Assembly (NCBI GenBank): GCA_947499145.1
Contig: CANMNB010000020.1
Coordinates: 1 to 36,487 of the forward strand
DNA: 36,487 nucleotides
DNA from: an uncultured Arachnia sp.
Lineage (GTDB): Bacteria > Actinomycetota > Actinomycetes > Propionibacteriales > Propionibacteriaceae
Direction: 5' to 3'
Position numbers and translations under genes: made by a program. The notes beneath the pieces were generated by a model. It did not search any database and was not told where the DNA came from. It saw only the letters and a list, made by a program, of their open reading frames with translations. Position 1 is the stretch's first letter; each line of letters starts with the position of its first letter. Shown here piece by piece: positions 26,029 to 34,245 of the stretch.

Positions 26029-28916
26029 CTGGACGCCTCCGGGTCCCGTCCCAGCAGCACGCGCCGGTAGGCGCGGTCGTGGGCGGCAAGGGGGAACCGG
26101 GCAGCGACACGATTCCGTGCCGCCTCCGCCGCTGCCGCCCACTCCGACGGGTCATCGTGGGCGAGGATGCGAGCCTCCGCCTCGTCGAGGGACTCCACAG
26201 TCCAGTCGTCGCCGAACAGTTCGCGGGCCCCACCGAGCCCGCGGTAGGTCGGCCAGTTCCGGATGACCGGTACGGCGCGGGAGGCCGCCATTTCGAGTAC
26301 GCCGATGTGGAACGACTCCCTGAGGCTGGAGCTGATGGCGAATCCCACACCGTCGAGGTGCTGCTCGAGGTGAGGGGTGTGGGCAACGAACTCGATGGCG
26401 CCGCAGACGTCAGGTGCCGCTATGCGCTCACGGAATTGCTCGGCGTAGCCGGCCTCCGAAGCCCGAGCGGGTTTCTCGGGGAAGTCGTGTCCGATCAGCC
26501 GGAGGCGCCATCCGGGGTCGCGGCTGCGCAGCCGGGCCAGGAGCTCCACCGTCCACAGAGGATCCTTGACCCGCTGTCCCCAGCCCACCATTCCGAGCCG
26601 CCGGTGAGCGGCTCCCGTTGGGGGGCGATCCAAGCGGCCGACCTCGACGGCATGCGTGATGGTGTGCAGCCGGCAGTGGGCGATCCTCTGGCCCAGCAAC
26701 TGCTGCACCGCGCGGCGGAGGTGGTCGCTGACGAACACGATGTCCGTGACCCGGCCCCAGTCCACAAGGAACTGCCAGGGCGAGAGCGAGTCCACCCCGT
26801 GGAACCGGACGACCAGCCGCGTGCCGGGGCTGGCCGCCCGGCTCACTGCCACCGTCGCCTTGTCCACCCAGTCAGCGAACACGACGTCAGCGGACCGCAG
26901 GAGGGCCGAGACCGGGTCATCTCCGCCCGGCCCCTCGTGGGCTGGTTGGAGGCGGGCGGCCACGTCAGGAACGGACATGCCCATCGTGGCCCAGCTGCGC
27001 GGGACCTCGTCAGGGTCAACCACGGTGAGGTCTGCGTGATCTGCGACGGCGGAGAGCGCTGGTCCGGTGAACTTGGGATAGGCCCCACGGAACACGACAA
27101 GTTTCGGGCGTCCCTGGACTGCGGTCACGGTGGCGCGAGCCGAGTCGCGTGTCAGCGCCTCCCAGGTACGGCACGAGAGAAGCGGGCCCACGACGGCCTC
27201 CGGTGTTGCCGCCAGCAACGGGACGCCCTCCGCATCGTCGCTATCGGGGTGAAAGAGATAGGCCAGGGACCAGGTCAGCAGCGCGGCGGCGCGCGCGTGG
27301 TCCCCGTTGGCCATGGCGTGGTCGACGGCTTGGAGGGTTTCCCGCACCACGGTCTCACCCTCGCTGGGGCGGGCACCCCCGGCACGGGCGACCTGCAGGA
27401 GGCACTCCAGCATGGCTGTCCCAGCGTCGGTGACAGCCAGGGGGTGGCGCGCACGGCTCAGGGCCAGAACTTCCTGTGCGGCGGCGTACCGGGAGGAGTT
27501 GATCAGTCGCCACGCGATCATCGAGTAGACGCGGGCGGGTGCCGGCGATCCCCCGAGCCTCGGGTTGCGGCGGGCCACGGTCGCCACGGCGCGGGCCAGG
27601 TGGTGGGGCACCGGCGTGAGCCCGGTTGCAGCACTCATCACCAGGCCTTGGAGTGCAAGCTGGGCGTGGTCGTCGGTAGGGGATTGCGCGGCCAGCAGCC
27701 TCCCAGCCCGGTCCAGAGGGATCACGGTCCCCGACAGGGGGGACGTGCCGGTACGTCGCAGGCTTCGGGCTGCCAGAGGGGTGGCCAGGAGGGCCGGGGC
27801 GTGGCGTGACGCGGTACGGGTGCCAGCGCCGTACACCCGGCGCAGCGCGGTTGTGGCGCGGCGGGCAATGCGTGGCCCGGATCGTCCGCCGGGCGAGGGA
27901 ATCGTGAGGGCGTCGGCGTCAGGTCCCAGGGGCAGCCGCTCGTGGGGCAGCGCGGACAGGACCTCGGGCAGGCTGCCGGTGACGAAGACCAGGCTCACGC
28001 GGGTCCGGTGCGCAAGCAGCACGATCTCGTCCTTGACGGCAGCGAGTGCGGATGCGCTGCCCGCGACGATCGTGAGGGGCCCCACGGCGCTCGAGGGGTC
28101 ATGGTCGGTGACCTGGTCGAACGATGGCCACCCAGGGATCCGGTCGTCACGCCACCCCAGTTCTCGAAGCAGATGCAGGGTGAGTGGCGCACGTTCGGCG
28201 GGCAGCTCCGGTCGGGCCAGCAGGCTGGCTATGGCTCGCTGCTCCTCCTCGACGGTCGGTGGACGTGTCTCCACGCCGCGGAGAAGGGCGCCGGCGCTGC
28301 CCGGGATCGAGTCAACCTGCGCGAAACGATGGCGGTAAGGGGCGAGGACACCGGTCAGGAACACCGCCGGGGCCAGCGGACCCAGCTGCGGGTCGAACCG
28401 GGCTCCGCCGATCCAGGACCGGGGCAGCAGCAGGAGCCCGGGATGCCTGAGCAGCGCAGCCGTGTCAGCCAGGGACGAGAATCGGGGTTGGCGGGTGGAC
28501 TGGGGGAGCCCACGTCGGGAGTCGCTGGCGGCAGCAGGAAGGTTGCGCCCGTCTGCCACCGTGCAGAGCTCTCGCAGGTAATTCGGCGACGGGGCCTCTC
28601 CCGACCGGAGGAAGAGGATGTGCGTTCCGGTGGCCAACTCGAGGCATGCGTTCCAGCCTTCGGCCGTGGAGGTCCCTGTGTCGAGGGTGATCAGCTCCAG
28701 GCACGGGTGGCGACCCTGGAACTCCTGCAGGGCAGAGCAGGACGCGGTGTCGCCGGCAGGGACTGCAACGATGATCTCGGTGGCGACGTCCGGGTGCTGG
28801 TGCTGGAGGGCGTCGAGGGATCGGGCCAGCCTGGCAGGTCCGTGGGTGGCTGCGAGCGCAACGGTCACGACCGGGTCTTGCGTCCGGGAATTCGTCCTCG
28901 GGCTGGCTGGGGACAC
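26025..28916 (-). CDS. Large three-part glycosyltransferase (GT2-like, helical repeat, GT4-like)
   Basis: A 963-residue protein. Residues about 15-240 resemble a family-2 GT-A domain (VVTVALAATHGPARLARSLDAL, ILFLRSGEAPSPNYL), but the usual DXD is replaced by LRSGE, so this part may be inactive. Residues about 400-600 are helical and TPR-like (YAAAQEVLALSRARHPLAV, MANGDHARAAALLTWSL). Residues about 610-963 are a GT-B unit with LVVFRGAYPKFTGPAL, RLGMVGWGQRVKDPLWTV and an EX7E in LRESFHIGVLEMAAS. This last part is paralogous to the C-terminal module of the protein at 10101-12272. The GTG start has no ribosome binding site but a TAGACT box six bases ahead. The gene follows the GT2 gene by about 19 bases. 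Confidence 0.85.
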   Translation of the reverse strand: MSPASPRTNSRTQDPVVTVALAATHGPARLARSLDALQHQHPDVATEIIVAVPAGDTASCSALQEFQGRHPCLELITLDTGTSTAEGWNACLELATGTHILFLRSGEAPSPNYLRELCTVADGRNLPAAASDSRRGLPQSTRQPRFSSLADTAALLRHPGLLLLPRSWIGGARFDPQLGPLAPAVFLTGVLAPYRHRFAQVDSIPGSAGALLRGVETRPPTVEEEQRAIASLLARPELPAERAPLTLHLLRELGWRDDRIPGWPSFDQVTDHDPSSAVGPLTIVAGSASALAAVKDEIVLLAHRTRVSLVFVTGSLPEVLSALPHERLPLGPDADALTIPSPGGRSGPRIARRATTALRRVYGAGTRTASRHAPALLATPLAARSLRRTGTSPLSGTVIPLDRAGRLLAAQSPTDDHAQLALQGLVMSAATGLTPVPHHLARAVATVARRNPRLGGSPAPARVYSMIAWRLINSSRYAAAQEVLALSRARHPLAVTDAGTAMLECLLQVARAGGARPSEGETVVRETLQAVDHAMANGDHARAAALLTWSLAYLFHPDSDDAEGVPLLAATPEAVVGPLLSCRTWEALTRDSARATVTAVQGRPKLVVFRGAYPKFTGPALSAVADHADLTVVDPDEVPRSWATMGMSVPDVAARLQPAHEGPGGDDPVSALLRSADVVFADWVDKATVAVSRAASPGTRLVVRFHGVDSLSPWQFLVDWGRVTDIVFVSDHLRRAVQQLLGQRIAHCRLHTITHAVEVGRLDRPPTGAAHRRLGMVGWGQRVKDPLWTVELLARLRSRDPGWRLRLIGHDFPEKPARASEAGYAEQFRERIAAPDVCGAIEFVAHTPHLEQHLDGVGFAISSSLRESFHIGVLEMAASRAVPVIRNWPTYRGLGGARELFGDDWTVESLDEAEARILAHDDPSEWAAAAEAARNRVAARFPLAAHDRAYRRVLLGRDPEASS

Positions 28917-28922
28917 GCCGAC

Positions 28923-28928
28923 AGTCTA
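28923..28928 (-). promoter_or_regulatory. Candidate -10 box (TAGACT) for a leaderless glycosyltransferase transcript
   Basis: On the minus strand TAGACT is followed by six bases and the GTG start at 28916. It lies in the short gap after the upstream GT2 gene, so it would be an internal promoter. Confidence 0.4.
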
Positions 28929-28935
28929 GGGCCTG

Positions 28936-29847
28936 TCAGCGCCGGTACTCTGCGTGGTTGATTCCCGCCAGCCCCGCCAGTGACCCGAACCCCGAAATGC
29001 ACCGTCGGAGGCCCTTGATGCGGCTCCGGCGATGGCCAACGCCGATGACCAACAGGAACCCGCCGTGCAGCAGACGTGCCAGGCCGAGCAGCAGGGACGT
29101 TGCCCAACCCCGTCCGCCCGGGTGGATCAGGCGGCGACTGATGGTGTCCCCGGCGCCGGACCGGAACGCCCGCCGCACCAGCCAGGACAGCCGTGCCCGC
29201 TCGGGGGGGATCACCTCCTCGATCACGGCCTCGTCGTCCCAGATGATGACGAATCCGGCGGCGGCGACACGCAGGAAGAAGTGCAGGTCACTGGAGCCTG
29301 TGTAGCGGAAGGCGGGGTGGAAGGCCGGGGTAACGCGATCCAGTACGGTCTGGCTGACCAGGGTGTTGTTGGTGTAGGCCCGGGAGATCCTGTCGCCCGT
29401 TTGATGGCGCCCCCGGCTGTCGTAGACATCGGACACCCGAGCCCACCCGGGCGCCTCCGGCGGCAGGAGGCCTCGCACCGGTCCGGTGACGACGTCCGCG
29501 TCGGTCTCCCGCCAGGTGCTGAGGAGTCGTTCCAGCCACCCGGGGGGAGCGACCTCGTCGTCGTCCACGAACACCAGCGCGTCGGCCCCAGCGCAGAACT
29601 CCACGGAGCGCTGGCGCGCGAAAGGGATCCCTGGTTCCGGTTCGATGACGTAGTCGATGGGGAACCTGCCTCTGCATCGCTCCACGACGGGGCGGGCCGA
29701 ACCATCGGCGGCGTTGTCCACCACGACGATGCGGATCTCATCCCCCTCGCTGACCTCCTGGGACTGCAGGCTCGCAAGGAGGGCCGCCAGCAGGGCGGGG
29801 CGGTTGTACGTGATGACCGCGATGCTGATGCGACGGGATTCGGGCAC
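28936..29847 (-). CDS. Glycosyltransferase family 2 protein
   Basis: A 303-residue GT-A enzyme. The opening RISIAVITYNRPALLAALLASL and VVVDNAADGSA bind the nucleotide. The metal site is ALVFVDDDEVAPPGWLE at about residues 90-105. NNTLVSQTVLDRV and the SSDLHFFLRVAAAGFVIIW region (with the E/D acid in the following segment) complete the donor-acceptor cleft. A C-terminal hydrophobic stretch (about 248-270, TSLLLGLARLLHGGFLLVIGVG) may attach it to the membrane. The GTG start lies three bases after the stop of the oxidoreductase gene and has no good ribosome binding site, suggesting coupling. It probably extends the lipid-linked glycan. Confidence 0.88.
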   Translation of the reverse strand: MPESRRISIAVITYNRPALLAALLASLQSQEVSEGDEIRIVVVDNAADGSARPVVERCRGRFPIDYVIEPEPGIPFARQRSVEFCAGADALVFVDDDEVAPPGWLERLLSTWRETDADVVTGPVRGLLPPEAPGWARVSDVYDSRGRHQTGDRISRAYTNNTLVSQTVLDRVTPAFHPAFRYTGSSDLHFFLRVAAAGFVIIWDDEAVIEEVIPPERARLSWLVRRAFRSGAGDTISRRLIHPGGRGWATSLLLGLARLLHGGFLLVIGVGHRRSRIKGLRRCISGFGSLAGLAGINHAEYRR

Positions 29848-29850
29848 TGG

Positions 29851-30822
29851 TCAGTGCACCAGAATGATCTTGCCGACGTTCTCGCCGCTCTCCAGGAGTT
29901 CGTGCGCACGGCGCACCTCCGCGAAGGGTATCCGGGTCTCGGGGGCTGGCCTGATCCGGCCGTCCTCCACCATGGGCCACACGGTCTCCGCCACTCTGGC
30001 ACAGATCGCGGACTTCTCCTCCACCGAACGGAAACGCAGCGACGTGGCGTGGATGGAGCCCATCTTCTGCAGCAGCAGTCCCAGGTTCAAGGTCCCCTTC
30101 ACGCCGCCCTGCAGACCGATCACGACCATCCTGCCGCGTTTCGCGAGTGCCTTGACGTTCATCTCCAGGTACTTGGCGCCCATGATGTCGAGCAGCACGT
30201 CGGCTCCGTGGCCGCTGGTGGCGTCCTTCAGGGCGGTCACCCAGTCCTCGTGGTAGTTCAGCGCGATGTCTGCGCCGTGATCGAGACAGTGATCACGTTT
30301 GGCGTCGCTGCCGGCCGTGGTGGCGACGGTGCACCCGATGGCCTTGCCGTACTGGATGGCGAACGTGCCGACGCCACCCGCGCCGCCATGGACCAAGAGG
30401 ATTTCACCGCTCCGGAGCCCCGCCACGTCCATGTTCGAGACGACGGTGGCAGCTACTTCCAGCAGTCCCGCGGCCGTCACGAGATCCACTGACGTGGGAG
30501 GGGGCACCAGCTGCCCCTGGGGGGCCAGGAAGTGCTCGGCGTAGCCGCCGCCGGACAACAGGGCCACCACCTCGTCACCTTCGACCCAGCGGGAGACGCC
30601 GTCGCCGACCGCCTCCACGATGCCCGCGGCTTCGAGCCCGATGGTCTCCGTGACACCATGTGGTGGTGGATAGTGGCCCCGACGTTGGAGAAGATCCGCC
30701 CGGTTCACACCCGAAGCAACCGTCCGCACCAGCACCTCCCCCGGGCCGGGCGAAGGCGTGGGCGCCTCACCCATCTCCAACGATTCGATGTCTCCAGGCT
30801 CGGCAACGGTGACGACTCGCAT
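29851..30822 (-). CDS. Zinc-free NAD(P)H:quinone oxidoreductase (PIG3/QOR-like)
   Basis: A 323-residue member of the medium-chain dehydrogenase/reductase superfamily. It starts MRVVTVAEPGDIESLEMGEA, lacks the zinc-binding cysteines and has the quinone-reductase features VASGVNRADLLQRRGHYPPP and LEAAGIVEAVGDGV. The NADP-binding motif is LVHGGAGGVGTFAIQYGKA. SLRFRSVEEKSAI and the ending GKIILVH resemble p53-inducible-gene-3-like enzymes. The ATG at 30822 has AAGG upstream; an earlier in-frame start at 30924 would overlap the pseudouridine synthase gene. It probably reduces quinones or enals; no link to the glycan pathway is evident. Confidence 0.92.
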   Translation of the reverse strand: MRVVTVAEPGDIESLEMGEAPTPSPGPGEVLVRTVASGVNRADLLQRRGHYPPPHGVTETIGLEAAGIVEAVGDGVSRWVEGDEVVALLSGGGYAEHFLAPQGQLVPPPTSVDLVTAAGLLEVAATVVSNMDVAGLRSGEILLVHGGAGGVGTFAIQYGKAIGCTVATTAGSDAKRDHCLDHGADIALNYHEDWVTALKDATSGHGADVLLDIMGAKYLEMNVKALAKRGRMVVIGLQGGVKGTLNLGLLLQKMGSIHATSLRFRSVEEKSAICARVAETVWPMVEDGRIRPAPETRIPFAEVRRAHELLESGENVGKIILVH

Positions 30823-30859
30823 GCCGTCAACCTTGCCATACGGCCAACGCGCGCCGACC

Positions 30860-31801
30860 CTATCCCCCGTCGGAGGTGCCCGGCCACGTGAGACAGCGAC
30901 CGGAGGTGAATTCGCGACGGGCACCGTCGACCGGATCGTGGAAGCTCAGTCGGTGAGCCAGGAGCTGCATCGGGGTGGAGAAGTCGTCGACGTCGACGGT
31001 CGTGATGACGGGATAGAGGGGATCCCCGGCGAGCGGAAGCCCCAGGGAGTGGAAGTGGGCCCGAATCTGGTGGGTCTTCCCGGTGCGGGGAGTCACCTCG
31101 TACATCGCCCAGGGTGGCCGGGAGTCCAGCAGTTCGATGTCAGTCACGGCATTCGGCGTACCTGGCAGGGTCTCCGCCTGCAGGGTGCCGACCCGCTTGG
31201 TCAGGCGGGACTCGACACGTCGGGGGAACGTGAGGTCGTCCCGGATGGGAGCGATGGCGCGATAGGTTTTCTGTGTCCGCGGGTCGCTGAAGACGGAATG
31301 GTACGCCGCCCGCCACCGCTTCTCGGTGGTCATGAGCAGCACGCCCGCCGTACCGCGGTCCAGTCGGTGCGCCGCTGACAGCTCGGGGAGGTCCAGCAGC
31401 TGACGGGCCTTCACCACCACGCTCTGCAGCACATGGCGGCCGCGGGGGATGGAGGACAGGAAGTGGGGCTTGTCGATGACGACGATCCGCTCGTCCTGGT
31501 GCAGGATGACGATCTCTCCCGGCACGGGCGGCTCGTCGCGCAACTCGCGGTGGAACCAGACGAACGTGTGCGGACGGTACGGCTCCTCGCCGCTCCACGG
31601 GTGACCGTGTTGATCGACGAACTCACCTCGAGCGAGCATCCCGTCCACCGCTTCTCGTGCCGGACCGATCTTGGCGAACAGGAAGTCGCGCATCGTGGCC
31701 CACGGCATCGGGACGTCGGGGTCTCGGTCGGGTGTGCGTACCCAAGCAGCCTGCAGGCCATGGCGGGGAGGGAGCGGCGATTTCGGGGGCACGTCTCCCA
31801 T
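30860..31801 (-). CDS. RluA-family pseudouridine synthase
   Basis: A 313-residue RNA-modifying enzyme. Residues 1-95 form an N-terminal extension (MRDFLFAKIGPAREAVDGML, FVDQHGHPW) that resembles an RNA-binding S4-like region. The catalytic domain starts at IVVIDKPHFLSSIPRG, with the catalytic aspartate D148 in AAHRLDRGTAGVLLM. YEVTPRTGKTHQIRAHFHSLGLPLAGDPLYP is the usual C-terminal signature. The ATG at 31801 follows a GGTGG; an open frame upstream crosses the tRNA gene and is not coding. It converts uridine to pseudouridine in rRNA or tRNA; the target site is unknown. Expressed divergently from tRNA-Ser(UGA). Confidence 0.93.
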   Translation of the reverse strand: MGDVPPKSPLPPRHGLQAAWVRTPDRDPDVPMPWATMRDFLFAKIGPAREAVDGMLARGEFVDQHGHPWSGEEPYRPHTFVWFHRELRDEPPVPGEIVILHQDERIVVIDKPHFLSSIPRGRHVLQSVVVKARQLLDLPELSAAHRLDRGTAGVLLMTTEKRWRAAYHSVFSDPRTQKTYRAIAPIRDDLTFPRRVESRLTKRVGTLQAETLPGTPNAVTDIELLDSRPPWAMYEVTPRTGKTHQIRAHFHSLGLPLAGDPLYPVITTVDVDDFSTPMQLLAHRLSFHDPVDGARREFTSGRCLTWPGTSDGG

Positions 31802-31812
31802 TGTCCACCGGA

Positions 31813-31840
31813 TTGCGGCGCGGTGTGCGAGCGCTACGAT
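31813..31840 (+). promoter_or_regulatory. Promoter of tRNA-Ser(UGA)
   Basis: TTGCGG (31813-31818), a 16-base spacer and TACGAT (31835-31840) lie 24 bases before the tRNA. The second tRNA-Ser gene in the window has the same -35 hexamer. Confidence 0.6.
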
Positions 31841-31864
31841 GTGGGGACTGTCCAAGAGGCCAGT

Positions 31865-31949
31865 GGCGAGGTCGCATAGTGGACTAGTGCAGCCGCCTTG
31901 AAAGCGGCCGAGTGGCAACGCTCCGTGGGTTCGAATCCCACCCTCGCCG
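31865..31949 (+). tRNA. tRNA-Ser, anticodon UGA
   Basis: An 85-base gene ending at the discriminator G, without an encoded CCA. The acceptor stem is GGCGAGG/CCTCGCC, the anticodon stem GCCGC/GCGGC with loop CTTGAAA (anticodon TGA). A long class II variable arm (CGAGTGGCAACGCTCCG) and T-arm GTGGG-TTCGAAT-CCCAC follow. The long variable arm plus TGA anticodon make it serine-accepting, reading UCA (and UCN by wobble). Confidence 0.97.
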
Positions 31950-32047
31950 CACTGTGATGTCACCGGTGCCCCTTCTCCACTCCCATGCGACCGGATGACC
32001 ATCTCGCCGCCCCGGGATGTCGCCCTCTGCTGCTGGCTTCTCGTCAG

Positions 32048-32053
32048 TAGGGT
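32048..32053 (+). promoter_or_regulatory. Candidate -10 box (TAGGGT) for a leaderless transcript
   Basis: TAGGGT is followed by six bases and the ATG at 32060. The rest of the 110-base gap after the tRNA shows no other recognisable site. Confidence 0.4.
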
Positions 32054-32059
32054 GCTCCC

Positions 32060-32521
32060 ATGCCCGAGAGTCGCTACGTCCTCAAGCCGCGCCCGCCGAT
32101 CCGGGCCTTCCTGATGGCTGCAGGTGTGAGCATCGTGGGCGCGATGCTCCTGGTTCTCTCCCTGGCCAATGAATGGTCGGCTGTCGTGGGCGTCCTGTCT
32201 GGGTTCCTGCTGGCGCTGGGGGTCGTCGTCGCGGTGCTGGCCCTCGTCATGATGCGTGCCTTGGCCGTGACCGTGACTCTGACGAGCGAGGGCTACGCCA
32301 TCGAAGGCTCCTCCGGGCCCCAGCGGGGCCGCTGGAGCGAGGTGGGGCGGGTCAGCCGGTCGTCCGATGGGTCGATTGTCAACATCTACGACCATGAAGG
32401 CACTCGGCGTCGGCTGGCCTTCGCCAACCCCGCGGATCCGCAGATCGACGACCTCCTCGCCGACGTCGCCCAACGCCTCGATGACTCCCGCGGCTACACC
32501 GGCTATGGGACGGGGTTGTAG
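32060..32521 (+). CDS. Small membrane protein with a PH-like C-terminal domain
   Basis: A 153-residue protein. Two helices lie at about residues 14-35 and 40-66 (FLMAAGVSIVGAMLLVLSLA; GFLLALGVVVAVLALVMM). The C-terminal half (about 70-135) has TVTLTSEGYAIEGSSG, RGRWSEVGRVS and IVNIYDHEGTRRRLAF, a strand-turn pattern like bacterial PH-domain membrane proteins. It is probably leaderless. The last 19 bases overlap the convergent LCP gene. I cannot assign a function; small proteins of this kind are common near actinobacterial tRNA and LCP genes, as I recall. Confidence 0.8.
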   Translation: MPESRYVLKPRPPIRAFLMAAGVSIVGAMLLVLSLANEWSAVVGVLSGFLLALGVVVAVLALVMMRALAVTVTLTSEGYAIEGSSGPQRGRWSEVGRVSRSSDGSIVNIYDHEGTRRRLAFANPADPQIDDLLADVAQRLDDSRGYTGYGTGL

Positions 32522-34143
32522 GCGCAAGCGTCGGTGACTTCCTGGGCGCCGTCCACCAGGACCGGGGCGCTTGTTGACGCCGTATCGTCCGGGTCGGCGG
32601 GGGTCTGGTCCGCGCTCTGCGTTCCCTCAGGCGTGGCGGGGGCGCTCGACGTCGACTCGCCGGTGGGGGCGGGATCGGCGGTATCCGGGCTGGGTTTGAT
32701 CGCGTCGTCAACGGAACGGCGCATCTCGGCGAAATCGGGATTGTTGTAGTCGTAGCCGTTCTTGCCGGGTGTGAACACCAGGCGCTCGATCGTGGCGTCC
32801 TTGACGTCCAGGGACAGGTCGATGAGTGGCTCGAGCGCCTGGCGGGGGATGTCGGTCATCACCATGTCCGACGAGGCCCGTGCAATCGCTTCGTACGACG
32901 TGAGCATGGTCGACGGACTGGCCTGCTTGATGATCGCGTCGATGAGGCAGGACTGGCGCGCCATGCGGTCGTAGTCGCTGGTGGTGGATCGGCTGCGGGC
33001 ATACCACATGGCGTGGTGGCCATCGAGGTGCTGGTCCGGTCCCTGCTCCAGCCAGCCGGTCGGCGGGCGGCCGGAGGTGTCGCCGCCGATGGGGAGGCGT
33101 TGGTTGATGTTGACCGTCACCCCGCCCATCGCGTCGATCAACTCTCGAAGTCCATCGATGTTGAGTAGAACGAAGTAGGCGATCTTGAGACCGGTGATTC
33201 CCTGGACGGCCTGCTTGAGGGCCTCGGCGCCCCGATACGTCTGACCCCTGAACAGGTCGGGACGCCCGGCCTCGACGTGGTTCCAGACGTTGTTGATGAG
33301 GAACTCCCCGGTGCTGCCCTCGCCCCGGAAACCGTCGGGGAACTCCTGCGCCATCTCGGAGCCCGCCGGGAAGGGTGCGTACTGGACGTTGCGCGGGATC
33401 TGGATGAGCGTGGTGTTGCCGGAGTGGGTGTCGATCGAGGCCACCATGATGGTGTCCGTCCGAATTCCCAGCGAGGCATCCCGGCTCTCGGCGCCGTCGC
33501 CACCCAGCAGCAGGATGTTGAGGCGGGGAATCTTCTCCCACGGGTTGGCCGCCTCATGGTCGACAGTGGGCCGGGAGGTGGACTGGATGTCGCCCTCATC
33601 GGCGAAGATCGTCTCCACCAGTTGCTGCTGGTCGAAGGTGTAGCGCGACGCGACGGCGAGCGGTCCGAAGATTCCAAGGCTCAGGACGCCAACCAGCACG
33701 GCGCCGATCAGCTTCCGGGTTGACGTCATCCCGGCCGGGCGCGTCATGAGGTGAGTCACGAGGACCAGTACCACCCAGAACAGCGCGAAAAGGAGCAGGA
33801 CTGTCCTGAGGGTGGCGAGTTGGCTGGTGTTGCCGCTGAAGCCAGCGAAGCGACCCAGGTCGATGGCGGCGGACACAGCCACCCAGAAGAGGCCACCCAC
33901 GACCGTCAGAGGCACCACGACGCCGACGGTTCGAGCCAATCTGTTGCTGGTTCCCAGCAGTCCGATCCCCGGGATCACGGCGCTGGCGACGGTCAGGAGT
34001 AGGCTGCGCCTCAGGCTGCCCCGGCTGCTCCCTCGCGGGGCAGCGCGCCTCGGGTTCCACACCGGCCAGATCTCCTCCGACAATTCCTCGTCAGGGTGGA
34101 CCTCGTGGGCGCGTCGGGGTAGCTTGCGAGCTGACTGGTCCAT
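32503..34143 (-). CDS. LytR-CpsA-Psr (LCP) family glycopolymer transferase
   Basis: A 546-residue membrane enzyme that transfers a lipid-linked glycopolymer to peptidoglycan outside the cell. An acidic, then basic N-terminal region (about 1-47) precedes four predicted helices at about 47-66, 71-92, 111-132 and 143-165, more than the single anchor of classical LCP proteins. The LCP domain (about 205-400) contains LNILLLGGDGAESRD, the conserved RTDTIMVASID with arginine and aspartates, IQIPRNVQ, and WYARSRSTTSDYDRMARQ with the lipid-phosphate-binding arginines. A Pro/Ser/Thr-rich tail (about 490-530) follows. ATG 34143 is behind GGAGGAAGGGG. It is the likely ligase for the glycan exported by the transporter in this window. 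Confidence 0.92.
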   Translation of the reverse strand: MDQSARKLPRRAHEVHPDEELSEEIWPVWNPRRAAPRGSSRGSLRRSLLLTVASAVIPGIGLLGTSNRLARTVGVVVPLTVVGGLFWVAVSAAIDLGRFAGFSGNTSQLATLRTVLLLFALFWVVLVLVTHLMTRPAGMTSTRKLIGAVLVGVLSLGIFGPLAVASRYTFDQQQLVETIFADEGDIQSTSRPTVDHEAANPWEKIPRLNILLLGGDGAESRDASLGIRTDTIMVASIDTHSGNTTLIQIPRNVQYAPFPAGSEMAQEFPDGFRGEGSTGEFLINNVWNHVEAGRPDLFRGQTYRGAEALKQAVQGITGLKIAYFVLLNIDGLRELIDAMGGVTVNINQRLPIGGDTSGRPPTGWLEQGPDQHLDGHHAMWYARSRSTTSDYDRMARQSCLIDAIIKQASPSTMLTSYEAIARASSDMVMTDIPRQALEPLIDLSLDVKDATIERLVFTPGKNGYDYNNPDFAEMRRSVDDAIKPSPDTADPAPTGESTSSAPATPEGTQSADQTPADPDDTASTSAPVLVDGAQEVTDACAYNPVP

Positions 34144-34166
34144 GGCTGCCCCTTCCTCCGCTTCCC

Positions 34167-34197
34167 ATTCTAGAACCATGGGACATTTCAGTCCCAT
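34167..34197 (-). promoter_or_regulatory. LCP gene promoter with an overlapping inverted repeat
   Basis: On the minus strand TAGAAT (34172 to 34167) is a strong -10 about 24 bases before the LCP ATG. ATGGGAC (34178-34184) and GTCCCAT (34191-34197) form a perfect 7-bp inverted repeat with a 6-base spacer. It covers the spacer and the expected -35 position, so a bound repressor would block the promoter, or an activator would replace a weak -35. Confidence 0.55.
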
Positions 34198-34204
34198 TGC
34201 CGTT

Positions 34205-34234
34205 TTGCGGCACTCGTGAGCCCTCGGCTAGGCT
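34205..34234 (+). promoter_or_regulatory. Promoter of tRNA-Ser(GCU)
   Basis: TTGCGG (34205-34210), an 18-base spacer and TAGGCT (34229-34234) lie 11 bases before the tRNA. The start of transcription would be within a few bases of the mature 5' end. Confidence 0.65.
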
Positions 34235-34245
34235 GCTCATCACGT

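Noticed and set aside
30860-32527. Extension of the pseudouridine synthase frame upstream of 31801
   Set aside because: It crosses tRNA-Ser(UGA) and the PH-like gene. The family start and the local ribosome binding site support 31801.
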